Source: Adiantum capillus-veneris (Eukaryota; Streptophyta; Polypodiopsida; Polypodiales; Pteridaceae). From it: a stretch of DNA of 64,000 nt. Below the pieces are notes generated by a model. The model had not been told where the DNA came from. It did no database searches and worked only from the letters and a program-made list of their open reading frames with translations. Shown here piece after piece: positions 36,294 to 48,269 of the stretch. A program made the position numbers and the translations under genes. The stretch spans positions 91,321,914-91,385,913 of the forward strand of contig CM043944.1 in assembly GCA_014529385.2 (NCBI GenBank), written 5' to 3'. The stretch's first letter is position 1. Each line of letters begins with the position of its first letter.

Positions 36294-37106
36294 TCACATC
36301 CTAAGCTGGTTTTCCTTTCCTCTCTTATAGAGTTGATTTCCTATTAAAACGTAATCTCGCGCTTCTGTCTGTACAGCTCTCTGACGCGCTTTGGAGATTC
36401 CCTCTAGAAAAGTTCTGTTTGTGAGATATTCAACAATATAATGACTCCATTCAGGTGCGATCATTATCTCATACAATGTTGAATACTCAGTGGGCGGTTT
36501 TGACAAACATGTAATACATACCGTGACATATTCATGTACACTCTCTTTCATTCCTGGCCAATAGACTCCCAATTGTAACAGATTCCTGTACGTGTTTCTT
36601 CTTGAACAATGAAATGCAAATTCGTGAACATGTGTTTCTCGCAGATATATGTTATATTCTTCAGGATTTATGCATAATCTTAAAATGTTATCGGTTCCTA
36701 ATTGATACAACCTTCCTGCAATCAACTGAAGATTTTTGGATTGTTGAACAATAACTTGTTTCTGGTTGTATTCTTTTCGATCAAACTCTCCTCCATAGGT
36801 TAATAGATTAACAACATCCTGAGACCACTTTGGTATCATCTCTATGTTGAATAAGTACGCATCCGGCATGTCGTCATCTACACCTACAGGGTCTTCTCCA
36901 TTCGTCAACCTTGAAAGGTGATCAGCTCTGAGATGTGTCTTTCCTTTCTTTACTACTACCGTGAAGTCGAATTCTAATAAGATAATGAACCATCTTACTA
37001 TCCGTCCCGTATTGCATGGTTTGTTCACTAGGTAGAGCAAGGCTTGATGATCTGTGAAAAAAACAAACTTATTGGTGGCTAGAAGGTAATGCCAAAATTT
37101 CTTCAC
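36294..37106 (-). pseudogene. RNase H and integrase zinc-finger linker
   Basis: FWHYLLATNKFVFFTDHQAL, VNKPCNTGRIVRW and THLRADHLSRL mark the RNase H end. HEFAFHCSRRNTYRNLL and a later CITC give the H2C2-type finger. APEWSHYIVEYL follows. It is joined to RT by a broken stretch (37107-37218) with a stop and a frame change. Confidence 0.88.
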
Positions 37107-37218
37107 AGCATAAAATCATTCCTAATCCCTCTCACTCCGTTCTTGTGTAATTCCTCTCAGCATTGTTGATCTGTCAACTAGCATAACAAATTGGAAAATC
37201 CATGTTTCCTTCTTCTGG

Positions 37219-38310
37219 CTAAGCCAGGATGCATCCTATTGCATATGCCGAAGCATCTATATGCACATGGAATATCTTCTCCCAGTCTGGTGATTTCAAG
37301 ACTGGAGCAGTGATGAGTGCCTCTTTCAGTTTCTTGAAAGATTCCTCACACTCCTCTGTCCATTCGTAATTCACTATTAGCCTGTAAAGTGGCTGGCCTA
37401 TTATAGCGTACATGTAAATGAATCGTCTATAATATCCACAATGTCCCATAAAGCTCTGCACTTGCTTCGAATTGGCTTGTCTAGGCATATCTAATATTAC
37501 TTTTATATTTTCCATATCCGTGGATATTCCGTTATGTAAGACAATATGTCCCAGAATTCTGCCTTATCGGACCATAAACACACACTTCTCAGGATTAAGA
37601 CAAATGCGATATGTCCTACATTTCTCGATTACCTTTCTTAGGTGTTCTAAATGCTCATCTCTCAGAAGAGAGTGTACACACAAATCATCCATGTATATTT
37701 CTAGAAACATCCTCAAGTACTCTTTGAAAGCATGATTCATCAGCCTTTGGAATGTTGCGGGAGCATTAGTTAAACCAAATGGCATAACTCGATACGCATA
37801 AATTCCCCACTCCGTTGCAAAAGCTATTTTGTGTTGATCCTCTGGAGCAATGGCAAGCTGATTATATCGTGAAAATCCATCTAGAAAGGAATATGCTCTT
37901 TTCCCCGATACACGTTCTAGAACATGATCAATTACCGGCAAGGGATAATTGTCCCTGATTGTCGCAGCATTTACTTTCTTTAGATTGACACACACTCGGA
38001 GTTTCCCGTTTTTCTTAGGCACTACCACAATCGGAGATACCCAGTCCGTGTGTTCAATCTCATATATGAATTCAGCTTCCATTAGCTTGTCTATTTCCTC
38101 TTTGATTCGCTTAGCAAACGTGTCATTATACGTGTACGGTCTCTGTCTGCTAGACTTAGCATCTTGTTTCAAAGGAATTGTATGTTGGCATATTGATGGA
38201 TCGACTCCTTTCAAATCCTTGTACGACCATGCAAACACATCCCTGTATTCTCTGAGAAGACTCAAAAGTCTCTCTTCTTCTTCCGGAGACAAATCTGTAG
38301 CTATGTACAC
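37219..38310 (-). pseudogene. Reverse transcriptase of the large element
   Basis: 37564-38310 carries the whole palm: VVVPKKNGKLRVCVNLKKVN, YSFLDGFSRYNQLAIAPEDQ, VMPFGLTNAPATFQ and the catalytic box EIYMDDLCVHS. After one stop at about 37564 the thumb and connection continue in the same frame at 37219-37515 (FMGHCGYYRRFI, KIFHVHIDASAYAIG). A TGA at about 38324 separates it in-frame from the upstream linker. The catalytic aspartates are intact. Confidence 0.92.
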
Positions 38311-38325
38311 CGGTCTAGGTTCCTC

Positions 38326-40805
38326 TCATGGAGCTGCTAAATCAACCTTTTTAGCATCCTCCGGTCCATCATAGGATTCGTTCTCCTTTTTTTCTCTGAT
38401 AGGCTGGGTTAATCTCACCTTCCTATCCTCTATCATAAATTTCCTGTAGTGAGAGGGAATATCCATGTTTCCCTTGTTATTGGCATTTGCGTCCTCACCA
38501 CTCTCGATTTCAGTCGTCCAAATTTCTTTCAGAGTTTTCTTTAACTCTCTATACTTGTTTTGGCGTTCTAATTTGGACTCTTTGTTTTCCTTGTTTCTAA
38601 TGTTCTTTTCTGCTTTATCTGTTTTGGTTATCGTTCCACTGGGTTGAACTCGATTTCTTGAGCTTCGTTTGTCTTTCCGTGAGCTCGTCTCCACATTTCC
38701 TCTCATTCTTCCGGAAATCTTATCCTTGGCACAATCTTCCGCCTTTACTAGCATTAGGAATTGGTTTTTCCCTCTTATCCTAGGCATCGGAGTGTTTCTA
38801 ACCCCTTTCGTTTTTTTCTTTTCTCTGTAGCGTTTCTGGCATTTTTCAGTCTGATAAGGGAAGTCGTAGAATCTGACATCCTTTATGGTTTCCTCGTTCT
38901 CGCTTGAGTTGTCTGTGGACTCGTTGTCAACTTCATTTCCCCATTCTAAATGATCGAGAATGTCGTGAAACATCTCCTCTTCATCTCTGTTTTCTCATGT
39001 ATCATTCTTTCCAGTCCCCTCTTTGAGCAGAGCTCTCATCATGAAGTACGGAACCACATCATATCCATCTTTATCACGGAACTTAGTTGTGGGACCATCT
39101 TAAATTGCACAAACATATAGGGTTGCTAGAATGTGTGTCCACTCTAATGGTTCAAGTGCATCCTCTGGAAAGTTGTGGGACCATCTTGAATTGCACAAAC
39201 ATCTAGGGTTGCTAGAATGTGTGTCCACTCTAATGGTTCAAGTGCATCCTCTGGAAAGGGTTCACCTATATAATTTTCGTCTTCAAATGCCCTTTCTAAA
39301 ACAAATTCTTCGCTCTTCAGACTTCCACAGTTCGAAGCTCCACACATCCATAGCTCTTTGGGTTTTCCTAACCAAGCTGGAAACTCTGATCCTGCCAAAG
39401 TGGCTAAATCAAACTCTTCAACTGGTGTTCGGTTCACATCCTTGTAGCTATGGTCTTTTAGGTTCACACGAGTAGTGGTTTCCATATGTCTCAAGTATAT
39501 GTGGTCGTAACCCCAATCCTAGACTATTTTCAATTGTCTCATGAACGGTCTTCCAAGTATAATATCATAGTTATTCTCCTTGCCAAAGTCAACAATAGCA
39601 AAAGTATGCTCGTATTCAATTCTGCAAGAAGTCACTACAACTTTCTATAACAGTCCCAAAGGTCTCTCCATATGTCCGTCCGCTAGTTGGAGTTTCAACC
39701 TCGTTTTTCTTATCGCTAGTTTTCCCCATTTTTTCCAGATTTCTTTCGTAGCAATGGCTACTCCAGCCCCACTGTCAAGTATTTCCATCGTGTTAACTTC
39801 CTGGAATTCAACTGGTAAGGTTGTATTCCCCTCTTCGCCTTCGCAATACTCTCCGACCTTGTTCAAAGGTACAGGCTTAGCGTTTTTTTGTGGCGTACTC
39901 AGCTCTCGTATGCCCTCTTGCAGTTTTGCAGCTGGGTCTTTTATCCCAAATTTCTCCAAGCATTTTCCTACAATTGCCCACATGTTTGGTCGTAGTCTCA
40001 AAAGCTCAGTTAGGGTGATAGTGCATGTCACTGGTGCTGACAAAATCTTTATCAATCCTTGCGAGTCTATAACTTTTTCTGAAGAGATTCCTTGTGAGGG
40101 AAGCACTCTAATCTCAGATTTTGCTTCATATTCTCCTAAGTATGAAGGTAAGGTTTTAAGCGAATGAGGTTTACTCTTTGCTGTTCTAACAGAGCCTCCA
40201 TCTCCCCAGTAAGAATGCAGATCTAAGTCCACTTGAGATCCTGCCTCAAATTCCTCTATGGGAGGATTCCTGACGTCCTTTTCCCCATTAGTCTGATTAG
40301 CTTGACAAGTCAACTCGTTTGCAAAGTTTGCCTCTCTCACTTGTTTCCAAAACTCATTGTAATCCTCATCTCTTCCGTAAGACCTCTGTATCAAAGGATG
40401 AAAACTCTCTATTTCTTGATCTATGGTGTTCATCACTATACGTTCATCCCCGTGCTTTTTTTCAAGCTTTTGTACACTATTAGGCTTTTCAACAACTCGT
40501 GAGAGGATAGTCTCTTGATGAATTGGGTTTTCCGCTCCACAATTCATTGTTTCTCTAGGTGGTTCTAACAAGGCTTGTGCAGTTTCGATCATTTTTTGAC
40601 ACATTTCGAGTCTCTGATTTTCCAATTCCGTGTTTGGATAAGTCGACCACCATTGTTCTTGTGTGTGGTTGTTCTTTAATCTCGCTTCGTAAGCTCTCAT
40701 CACTGCATCCAATGGTTCGTGTACTTTATCGACTAACACTGATCCCCCTGAGCTTACACTCGTTGTCTCTTTGATGCTCTTCAGTTTCGACTTTTTTGAG
40801 TCCAT
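38326..40805 (-). pseudogene. Protease and linker of the large element
   Basis: 39645-40805 (386 codons) has a hydrophilic N-terminal part and ends with the protease motif MEILDSGAGVAIATKEIW. After a stop, DIILGRPFMRQ (about 39570) is the second protease motif. 39144-39494 and 38326-38973 are linker with a lysine/arginine-rich stretch. An 86-bp tandem duplication at 39091-39262 sits exactly between the two linker frames and accounts for the frame change: 521 nt separate the starts, and 521 minus 86 is divisible by three. Confidence 0.8.
39091..39262. repeat. 86-bp tandem duplication in pol
   Basis: Copies 39091-39176 and 39177-39262, both starting gggaccatctt and nearly identical. Because 86 is not a multiple of three the duplication shifts the reading frame. 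Confidence 0.96.
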
Positions 40806-40905
40806 TTCCCGTATTCCATTTTGACTCTCAAGTTTCTCTAAACTCTGTCCTTTGTTTGTTTTAATTCCTCAGCTAGAATCGCGTCTTGCTGTTCTTTTTT
40901 CAGCT

Positions 40906-43164
40906 TCATGCGGGCTTTCCTAGCTTTCCATGTGTTTCTATGGCTTTGTCGTCCTTGACTTGCCAATTCTGTCTCTGAATTTCCACAGTAGGAGCCATGG
41001 GTTCACCGAAATCTTCGTAATAAGTTTGAACAGGCACTAAATCTCGTTCTTCCTGATTCTCTAGGGTGGGTGCATATCTAATACCCACTGGTCTCACTCC
41101 TGGTAAGGGTGGTTGTTGCCCCAATAACGGCTATGGCCTTTCTATCCCCATAGGTCCTGGTACGTTTCCCGTTGGGTATCTAGGTATTGGATGTACCTGA
41201 CGTGGTGCTATTTGAGCTGGAGGTGCATACTCATGCTCCTTCACATAACCCTTGTTGTAATAGAACTCTTCTGTTGAATGATTCATTCATTTTTGTTCTA
41301 TTGCACACCATTTCGTTAGTTTTGGCATTGGTTTAGGGTATGGTGCTAATCTCCTTATAGCATCTTATATCATTTGTTCCATGTTCGGCATTGTTGTTGT
41401 TTGGACATTCTTCTTAGTGGTGGTCTCGCTAGCGATGAAAGATGAGCTACTGGATGTGACATTCGTATCCGTTTCCACCTCTCCATAAACAGCACAGTTA
41501 TCCACTAAGTACAAGGCTTCTCTAGTTACTTGCTCAAAACTTGTACAAGCTTTCAGGTGCAAGTCTTTCTTGACAGTGTCATTTCTCAGCCCTTCTATAA
41601 AGAGGACAGATAGTCTATCATCTTGTGGTTGTTCCCGCACTGGACATCTCTCTATGTATTGTTTGAAACGAAGCGAAGCTTCCTTCACCTTTTCTTGCTC
41701 CTTCTGTTTGAAAGCATATATTTGGGATACCGTGTTGTGTTTGATCCCTCTTTTCAAAAATTCCTCGGCAAACTCTCACAGCAAGTGGTCAATATCATGG
41801 AAACCTCCACCATTCAGTGGTTGAAACCATGTCAATGCCGTCCCTTCTAAAGTAAGACCAAATCCTTTGTATTGTGTGTGGAAATCTGTTATCTGCTCAG
41901 CTCTTAAGACTTGCTTAAAGAGTGAGACATATGCATATGGATCTCCTGAGCCACTATACTTCTTTGGCATACACTTGTCCACTTGAGATGGTCTCATGCG
42001 TCTATTGTCTGCCACCAATCTCATTGCTCCTGTATCCCGACTAAAACTTTCTCTTGTGTCATGGGCTTCATGGGCTGCTCTAGTTGGATCCCTTGCCACG
42101 AATCTACTACTAGGAGGCAAATGTGATGGTGCTGCTGCAAACATCGGACCTACCGTAGTATGTGTATAGAATGAAACTTTACTACCTTGATTTGTAGCCA
42201 TTGACTCTCTAGAATATAATGTTCCCATTGGGCTTGGCATAGAATAATGAGGTCGACTGAAAGATTCATTTACATGAGTCCTCTCTCTACCTGTTGCCAT
42301 CGGTTCTGGCATGACAGTTGTAGGTGCTGGTCTCAGTGGGCTTGAAGTGACATAATAATGGTGGAGTGGTCCCCCAAAGTATGTGTATCCTTCCAATTCC
42401 TTTTTATCGATTGCTGCATATCGTCTTCCATACTTGTCGTAGGCAACAATCTTCGTTTCTGATCCCTCTCTGTAGGTAAAGACATAAAGTCTTTTCCGCT
42501 CTGTCAACTCATCAACGTAGGGTTCCTCGCATCTATAATAGAGATCTTCCTCTCCATTATTATACTTGTATAACCCCACATAGACATTGTCTGTGTTGAT
42601 TCTCAAAGTTTCATTTTCTCGTCTTAATCTAGCATTAGGGAAGCTCATTGTTGGTGCTTTCTCTTCGGGTTCTTCATCTACTTTGGCTTTCGTGCCCATC
42701 AATCCCCACTTGTCCACAATGTTAGGATTCAGGACTACCAAGTACATGATACCTTCATCATCTAAGTACTTATCTCCGTTATAGCTCACAGGCACTAAGT
42801 CCTTGAACTCACTTGGTCTATCTTCTATCTTCACATAGTAGCGGTCCATACCATCTTTGTAGATCTTGGAACCTTGCTTGTTGTCATATTGATACTTGAT
42901 GAACAATAGCTTCATTGCGGCCAAAGGGTTTGATGGTCCTGCTGCCATGTTTTCTCTTTCGTTTAAGTTCAAGTATCCTAAGTGTTCAGTGAAAATCTCA
43001 TAAGATCTCTCTGAAGAAGTATCGGAAATACTTCTTCCAAGGATCGGCTCTAACGGTCGCACTACACTTTGGTTTACACTCTCCTCGGTTGATATAACAC
43101 TTGCTTGTTCTCTTTGTCTCGGTTGGTTATTCTGGAGATATCTACCGGATCCCAAATTCATCAA
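40906..43164 (-). pseudogene. Gag of the large element
   Basis: The ATG at 43164 opens 462 codons with an acidic N-terminal region and ends in a capsid-type segment (CMPKKYSGSGDPYAYVSLFK, LEGTALTWFQPL). A single TGA at 41776-41778 interrupts it in the same frame; 41365-41757 continues (RFKQYIERCPVREQPQDDRL, a typical retro-gag stretch). Three more in-frame stops follow to about 40906, then a frame change before the protease ORF. No zinc knuckle is seen. The start is 168 nt from the nearest palindrome of series B. Confidence 0.82.
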
Positions 43165-43331
43165 TCCCCCTAGAGGAATCTAACTTTTCAGTCTCAACAG
43201 TTTGTTTTATCCCCGTTTTGGGTGATCAAAAGTGATCCAAACTGAATGATACTTGGTCAAATGGTTTGTTTTGTCAATTAAAAGACTTTTGTGATCTCAA
43301 GTGAAAATTTTGTACCAGCTTTGCTCAAAAA

Positions 43332-44047
43332 GACATTATACGCGTATGATGTCTTTTTTTTCAGATTTTGGATATTTTTGTTTTGCTCACTCCCAGTAGC
43401 ACCCTTATGCTCTATCCACTCACAAAATTCATTTTGAACTCTAGTTGTGCAAATTATGGCCAAATTAGGCTTTTCTGGGCAATTTTCCGATTTTTGACTT
43501 ACCTGGAGTCAAATGTGATCCAAATGATATGAAACTTGAAATACAAGCTCTAGACAACTAGTACAAAGGATCTGTGATAGAAAAATGTCAAAATTTGCCC
43601 AGAATTAGGTTGGAGACATCATACGCGTATGATGTCTTTTTGTCCAATTTTGGTCCAAACTTGATGTTTGAGCTATTCACTAAGTTTGCAACAATGTTGT
43701 CAAGTCAAAATTCAAAAATCACATCAGCAAGTGCAAAAAGACATTATACGCGTATGATGTCTTTTTTCACAGATTTGACCAATTTTCAATTTTAAGCTTC
43801 TCGAAGTGTTTGTATTTGAGTTTCAAGTGTTTTTATCAAGTTTGAATGCAAAAATAAGCTCTGAATCAATTTTCCCTATTCTTTGCGTTTTTTGCACTCT
43901 GACTTGGTATTTTGAGTTTTTAGAAGTGTTAAAGCCCTTGTTTTATGTTGATCTAAGGGTAAAACCCCCCTTCTGAACACTCTGGTAATGTCAAATTTTC
44001 AGTTTGGTCTCTGTCTGGCCCTTAAGACATCATACGCGTATGATGTC
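43332..44047. repeat. Palindrome series B (four copies)
   Basis: The same 22-bp palindrome as series A lies at 43332-43353 and 43740-43761 (each with one half-site reading GACATTATACG) and at 43615-43636 and 44026-44047 (perfect). Start-to-start distances are 283, 125 and 286. The series lies just upstream of the gag ATG on the minus strand, in the untranslated leader after the 5' LTR. Confidence 0.97.
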
Positions 44048-44214
44048 TAATGTTACAGAATTCCAATTTTTTGGCACATAACTTTTCCAAGAGCTCTCTT
44101 AAGTGCTCAACAACACTCAGTTTCACAAAAAATATCTCTGCACTTTGTTTATGCAAGTTTCACTACCAAATCGACAGTTTAGTGATCTAACATGCAAACA
44201 AACACATCAAGCAA

Positions 44215-45143
44215 ATAAATCACTAATTAATAGCTCTAGATCAGGATCGAATCAAGTCCTACCTAAGCTACTTCTAATCATAAAATGGGTTTTTGCAATG
44301 GTGAGTATAAAGAGATTCACTGCCACACACGGACTAGCAAATACCTCAATCTCACTACCACTCAACACCAACAAAAATCAATCTAATTTAAACCAAAAAA
44401 CTGTCAAACACGAAAGACCCAGGAATCTACAAGTTTCCTAGTACCTCTCAAAGATCCTCGGAGTCCACCACTCCTAGACCTCTCTAACTAAAATATACAA
44501 AGTAAATGAAACAATTCACCTCGTAGGATTAGTCTAAGGTCACCTACTTAGGGCTACACATGGTACTTAGGCCAAAAAATTCAAGTGACTCCGATGGTAC
44601 TAATGTGTAGCTCTACTCGCTGCGGTTCTATAGATATATGGCACGCTCAATTCCGACACACAGGTAGGGAGAAAAATCACATAGAGGCTCGTGGGAGCTC
44701 ACCTCGAGTAGAAGCCGAATGCGCGCACACTTGGTATCAGTGCGTAGCTCTCATCGTTGCTAACACAATGGCGGTGTCGCTTCTCCAATGTCGGCTCCAT
44801 AGCTCACGTAGCAAGAGGATAATACTCTCTCTCACTCACTCTCTCTCAGACACAGTCACGGCGCTTCAAAACTTATCTTGATTAATCATTCAAAACTTGT
44901 CCTTAGGTTTACAATAATTGGCTCTTATACTTCAGCTTTGGAAGTGTGAACACATCTCTAATCTAATTACATAAGCAGGTGAAAGTACTTGGGGAATACA
45001 AGCTGGAAACTCAATTGAGTCCCGCTAATTACAATGAATCGGCTCCATCAAAAATGAAATGTCGGAAAGACATTTATTACAATAAGTGTTTACAAAAATA
45101 TGAGTGTGAGTAAAAATGTCTAGGTGTAGTCCTCCGCTCAACA
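44215..45143 (-). repeat. 5' LTR of the large element
   Basis: Positions 44574-45143 match 27350-27929 with about twenty single-base differences and an 11-12 bp gap. The inner boundary is set only by the length of the other LTR. Between 44215 and 44573 just short islands match (for example a cctacgaggtgaatt/cttacgtggtgaata pair on the minus strand). No convincing primer-binding site was found at the inner edge. Confidence 0.8.
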
Positions 45144-45148
45144 ACCAC
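45144..45148. repeat. Target-site duplication ACCAC (right)
   Basis: Partner of 26996-27000. Confidence 0.95.
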
Positions 45149-46192
45149 TGGGTGTTTTTATGAAATGGGGTCTAGATTTTATGGTTCCATTCAAGAAAAT
45201 TAATCCAAGGAAGAATAGGTATATATTGATGGCCACTTGTTATGTGACCAAATGGGTAGAAGCTAAGGCTCTTCCTGACAACATGGCAAAATCCACTGCT
45301 ATGTTTTGGAAATATTGTTTGCCGATATGGATGTCCTGTGGAGATTGTGTCTGACCAGAGAACGCACTTTATAAATGACACTATGGACATTCTCATGGTG
45401 GATATGCTTTTAGTCAAGCATTGAAAATCAACACCATATTATCCTAGATGCAATGGGCAAGCCAAAAGCAGCAACAAGATTGTCAAGACTATTCTCCCTA
45501 AGATTGTGCAAAAAGAGCCACGTCAGTGGGATTTGAAACTTCAAACTGCTCTCTAGGCATATCCAACAGCTTATAAGGTCACTACGAGATTGAGACCATT
45601 TAGAATGGTGTATGGCACTGAACCTGTCGTGCCCATGGAATTTGTCATATCCAGTCTCAGGATGGCAGTCGAGTATGGGTTGGATTTTAATCACAATCTG
45701 AAATAGAGATTGGTGGAGTTAACACAGCTGGATGAGTTCAGGCAGAGGACCATGCTGGAATAGGAAATTGTTTAGCAAAGAAGGAAACACTGGCATGACA
45801 GACGAATCAAAGTCAAGGAGTTTCAGAATGGAGATTTGGTTCTCCTATATCAATCAAAACTAGGCAAAGACCAGTCAGACAGGACCAGTGCCAAGCAGCT
45901 GGTGGTTTAGATTGATAAGGGAAAAGGACCAGCACCTTCGACTCCAATTAGTAAAGTTTTCATCCCTTACAGTGAATTGGCTTTGACTTTAACCAAGAAG
46001 GACCGGTTACAACAGCTGCAGACTCATCCGCTCAGAGGACGATTAGTCTTGCATAAACCTGATTCTACAACATTAACCTATACGGCTCCTGTCATAGTTT
46101 ATGGGCCAATTGCCTGTGACCCAGCAACAATGAATGATGGTTGTTTAGTACTTATTCAGTCATCCTCGAACACAATTGTTAATGCTATATGA
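45149..46192 (+). pseudogene. Integrase, C-terminal half of the interrupted element
   Basis: Reading resumes with [18 protein letters not shown] (first Asp of the core at WGLDF) and [17 protein letters not shown]. After a frame change it continues [12 protein letters not shown] (second Asp) and CNGQAKSSNKI, where the expected catalytic Glu position reads Lys. FRMVYGTEPVVPMEF and a C-terminal FQNGDLVLLYQ follow. Stops and one frameshift are present. 45977-46192 continues open beyond the integrase. Confidence 0.88.
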
Positions 46193-48035
46193 CAAATGTT
46201 GGATGCCTCAGTGCCTAATGATAAATTGACCAAGTTAAAGGTCAAATTGAGGGAGACTGAGCAGCAAGTTGAGAAGTTGGAGCAGGATAGAGGATCAGAG
46301 TCCCTGTGGCACAATATCCTTGAAAATCAATCAGCCAAGACCATTCAAACTTTGGAAAATAAGTTGTCAAATTTGGAGTCTGAGATGAGGATGCTAAAAG
46401 AATAAAAGGCCGAGGCTGAGAGAGATGTTGATAGATTCAAAACTATGATGTGAATGAAGAGATTTTATTTCAACTCATTGTTGACCATCCACACTGCATT
46501 GAAAGCCGCTTTAACTAAAAGATATATCTATAATAATTTGGTTGATATATTGATTCCAGAGGGAAAGGCTGTATAGATAATCTGAGGGTGCTCATGGAAA
46601 CAATGCAGAGTGATTTGCAGGATAAATTTTTGAATACAATAGTGCTTTGGAAAATCAGGCTATCCTGGACTATATTGAATAGCAGAATAACCTCGATGAG
46701 GATGACGATAAAGGAGCAGAGGAGAAAGAGAAGGAGGATGAACCAACAAAAAGGCATGATGATAATGACTCTCCTCCATCTCCACCTTCAAGATCTGGTG
46801 CTGGTAGCAGGGTCCACAGGGGGAAATCAGCCCAATACAGACCAACCAGACCAGTAAAGGGGTCAGCAATTGGGTGATCAGCATGCTGGAGATCAACAAC
46901 CCAGCAACACTAGGAATTCACCAGTACACCAATCACAGCACAGTTCGGATGTAAGGGGAAAGGTAAAGCTATGACTAAGGTTCTGAAAGGTGATGAACAA
47001 CATTCGTTATAGTTCATCACACTAAACAAGAGACTAAGACATTAGCAAGCTCCTATAACTAGGATGTATCTGGAGGATGATGTTCTTCTTTCTTATCTTG
47101 AACGATTTTAGCGACTATATGTCGAAGCCAAAGAAATGGTCCAGCATTAGAAATCAGCTGCTTTCCATGAACATGAGGTGTGCCAACTGCCTGAGCATCC
47201 TAGCAGAAATCAATTGCTAGAGAGAGTACTTGAATGGGTAATAGCCTCTGATGACAAGCTGGTTAATCCACACTGGCAGTGGTAGTCAACTACAGACTGT
47301 CATTCCCTAGCCATCAAATTAGAGCTCCTGCTGGGGAACAGGCCAACATATAAATGTATGAAAGAGGTCAGAAGTCAATTGAAAGAAGTCCTAGTGCAAA
47401 TGCAGATTGCAAGAGGAGTTCTGGATCAGAGGGTACAAGCTATTATTGAAGATCAGACTACCACCCCATTAAGGGGCCTCAAACTCAAATGACAGTAGGA
47501 GAACAAGCAACTACTCTCCAAAGACTGTTTCAGTTGGTTAGAGTTACTAGAAAGATGATGCAGTAGGACAACCAGGCTGTCCTCAACTTTCTTGAGTTTG
47601 TACCTGATTACCCAATCCTCTTGTATGATTTACCAGCTAGAGAAGCTGAGCTACCTAGGTTTTTCCCAGCACTGTATCCTCAACATCCAAAACCAGTAGA
47701 TCGGCTCACATACTATAATATCCCTGATGATCTTCAGGATTGGTTTGAGTGATCCACTATAGAATGGAAAACCTGGCAAACACTACTCAATGATTCTCTC
47801 CAATTGAATGATCTTGGGGAACTAAAAGATGAGATGCAGAGGATCAAGCTGTGTATGGGACAATGGAAAATCCAGCTTAGCGGTCTCATCAAGATCACAA
47901 ACCAGCCTGCTACAACTTACTGTGGAGTCCTCTAAAGTCCCTGAAAAGGATATTATGGCTAAACCAGGCCTAGGACCACAGTACAGAGAGATGGCTGAGA
48001 TTCTCTTTGAAGCTAAAGACCATATTAGGTAAAGT
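46193..48035 (+). pseudogene. Decayed 3' region of the plus-strand element
   Basis: Plus-strand frames beyond integrase include a coiled-coil block at 46196-46405 (KLKVKLRETEQQVEKLEQDR) and, to about 48030, further charged segments with many stops. This resembles in plan the coiled-coil ORFs beyond integrase in the large element. No LTR was recognised after it, so the 3' end is probably truncated near 48.03 kb. Confidence 0.5.
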
Positions 48036-48269
48036 GGGAAAATCCCAATTCCCAGGTTGGACAACTTTCAATATATCATGTATAAAATATAGAGATTTTG
48101 TCAAAAATTTGAGTTTTCTTTAGGTCTCATTCCACTTTATGCACATACAATACACAATGAAAAAAACTAAAATATCATGGTTTCAATCAATTGGATTATT
48201 AGGAGAGGAGTATATTGCATCCATTATCGTTGTCTATGTTCTACTGTCCTACCTACAACTTATCTCAAC

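Larger units (their letters stand above)
27001..45143 (-). mobile_element. 18.1-kb nested LTR retrotransposon
   Basis: The element reads on the minus strand: 5' LTR (to 45143), leader with four palindromes (43332-44047), gag (43164 to about 40906), protease (about 39800), RT (38310-37564), RNase H, integrase (36139-35240), an extra protease-like segment (35135-34560), a second leader with five palindromes (31302-32314), three further ORFs (31133-28539), polypurine tract (27930-27941) and 3' LTR (27929-27001). Ends are TGTTG...CAACA, and ACCAC is duplicated around it. The shared LTR parts are about 96% alike by eye, so it is fairly young, yet gag-pol has several stops and frameshifts. Size and an ORF beyond integrase suggest the Athila/Tat side of the gypsy elements. 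Confidence 0.93.

Noticed and set aside
31302-44047. Regularly spaced palindromes as a CRISPR-like array
   Set aside because: Spacing is about 285 and 130 nt, spacers are related to each other, and the setting is a plant LTR element with no cas genes.
44215-44240. Primer-binding site next to the 5' LTR of the large element
   Set aside because: I looked for tRNA-Met and tRNA-Asp type sites on the minus strand around the expected inner border and found none convincing.
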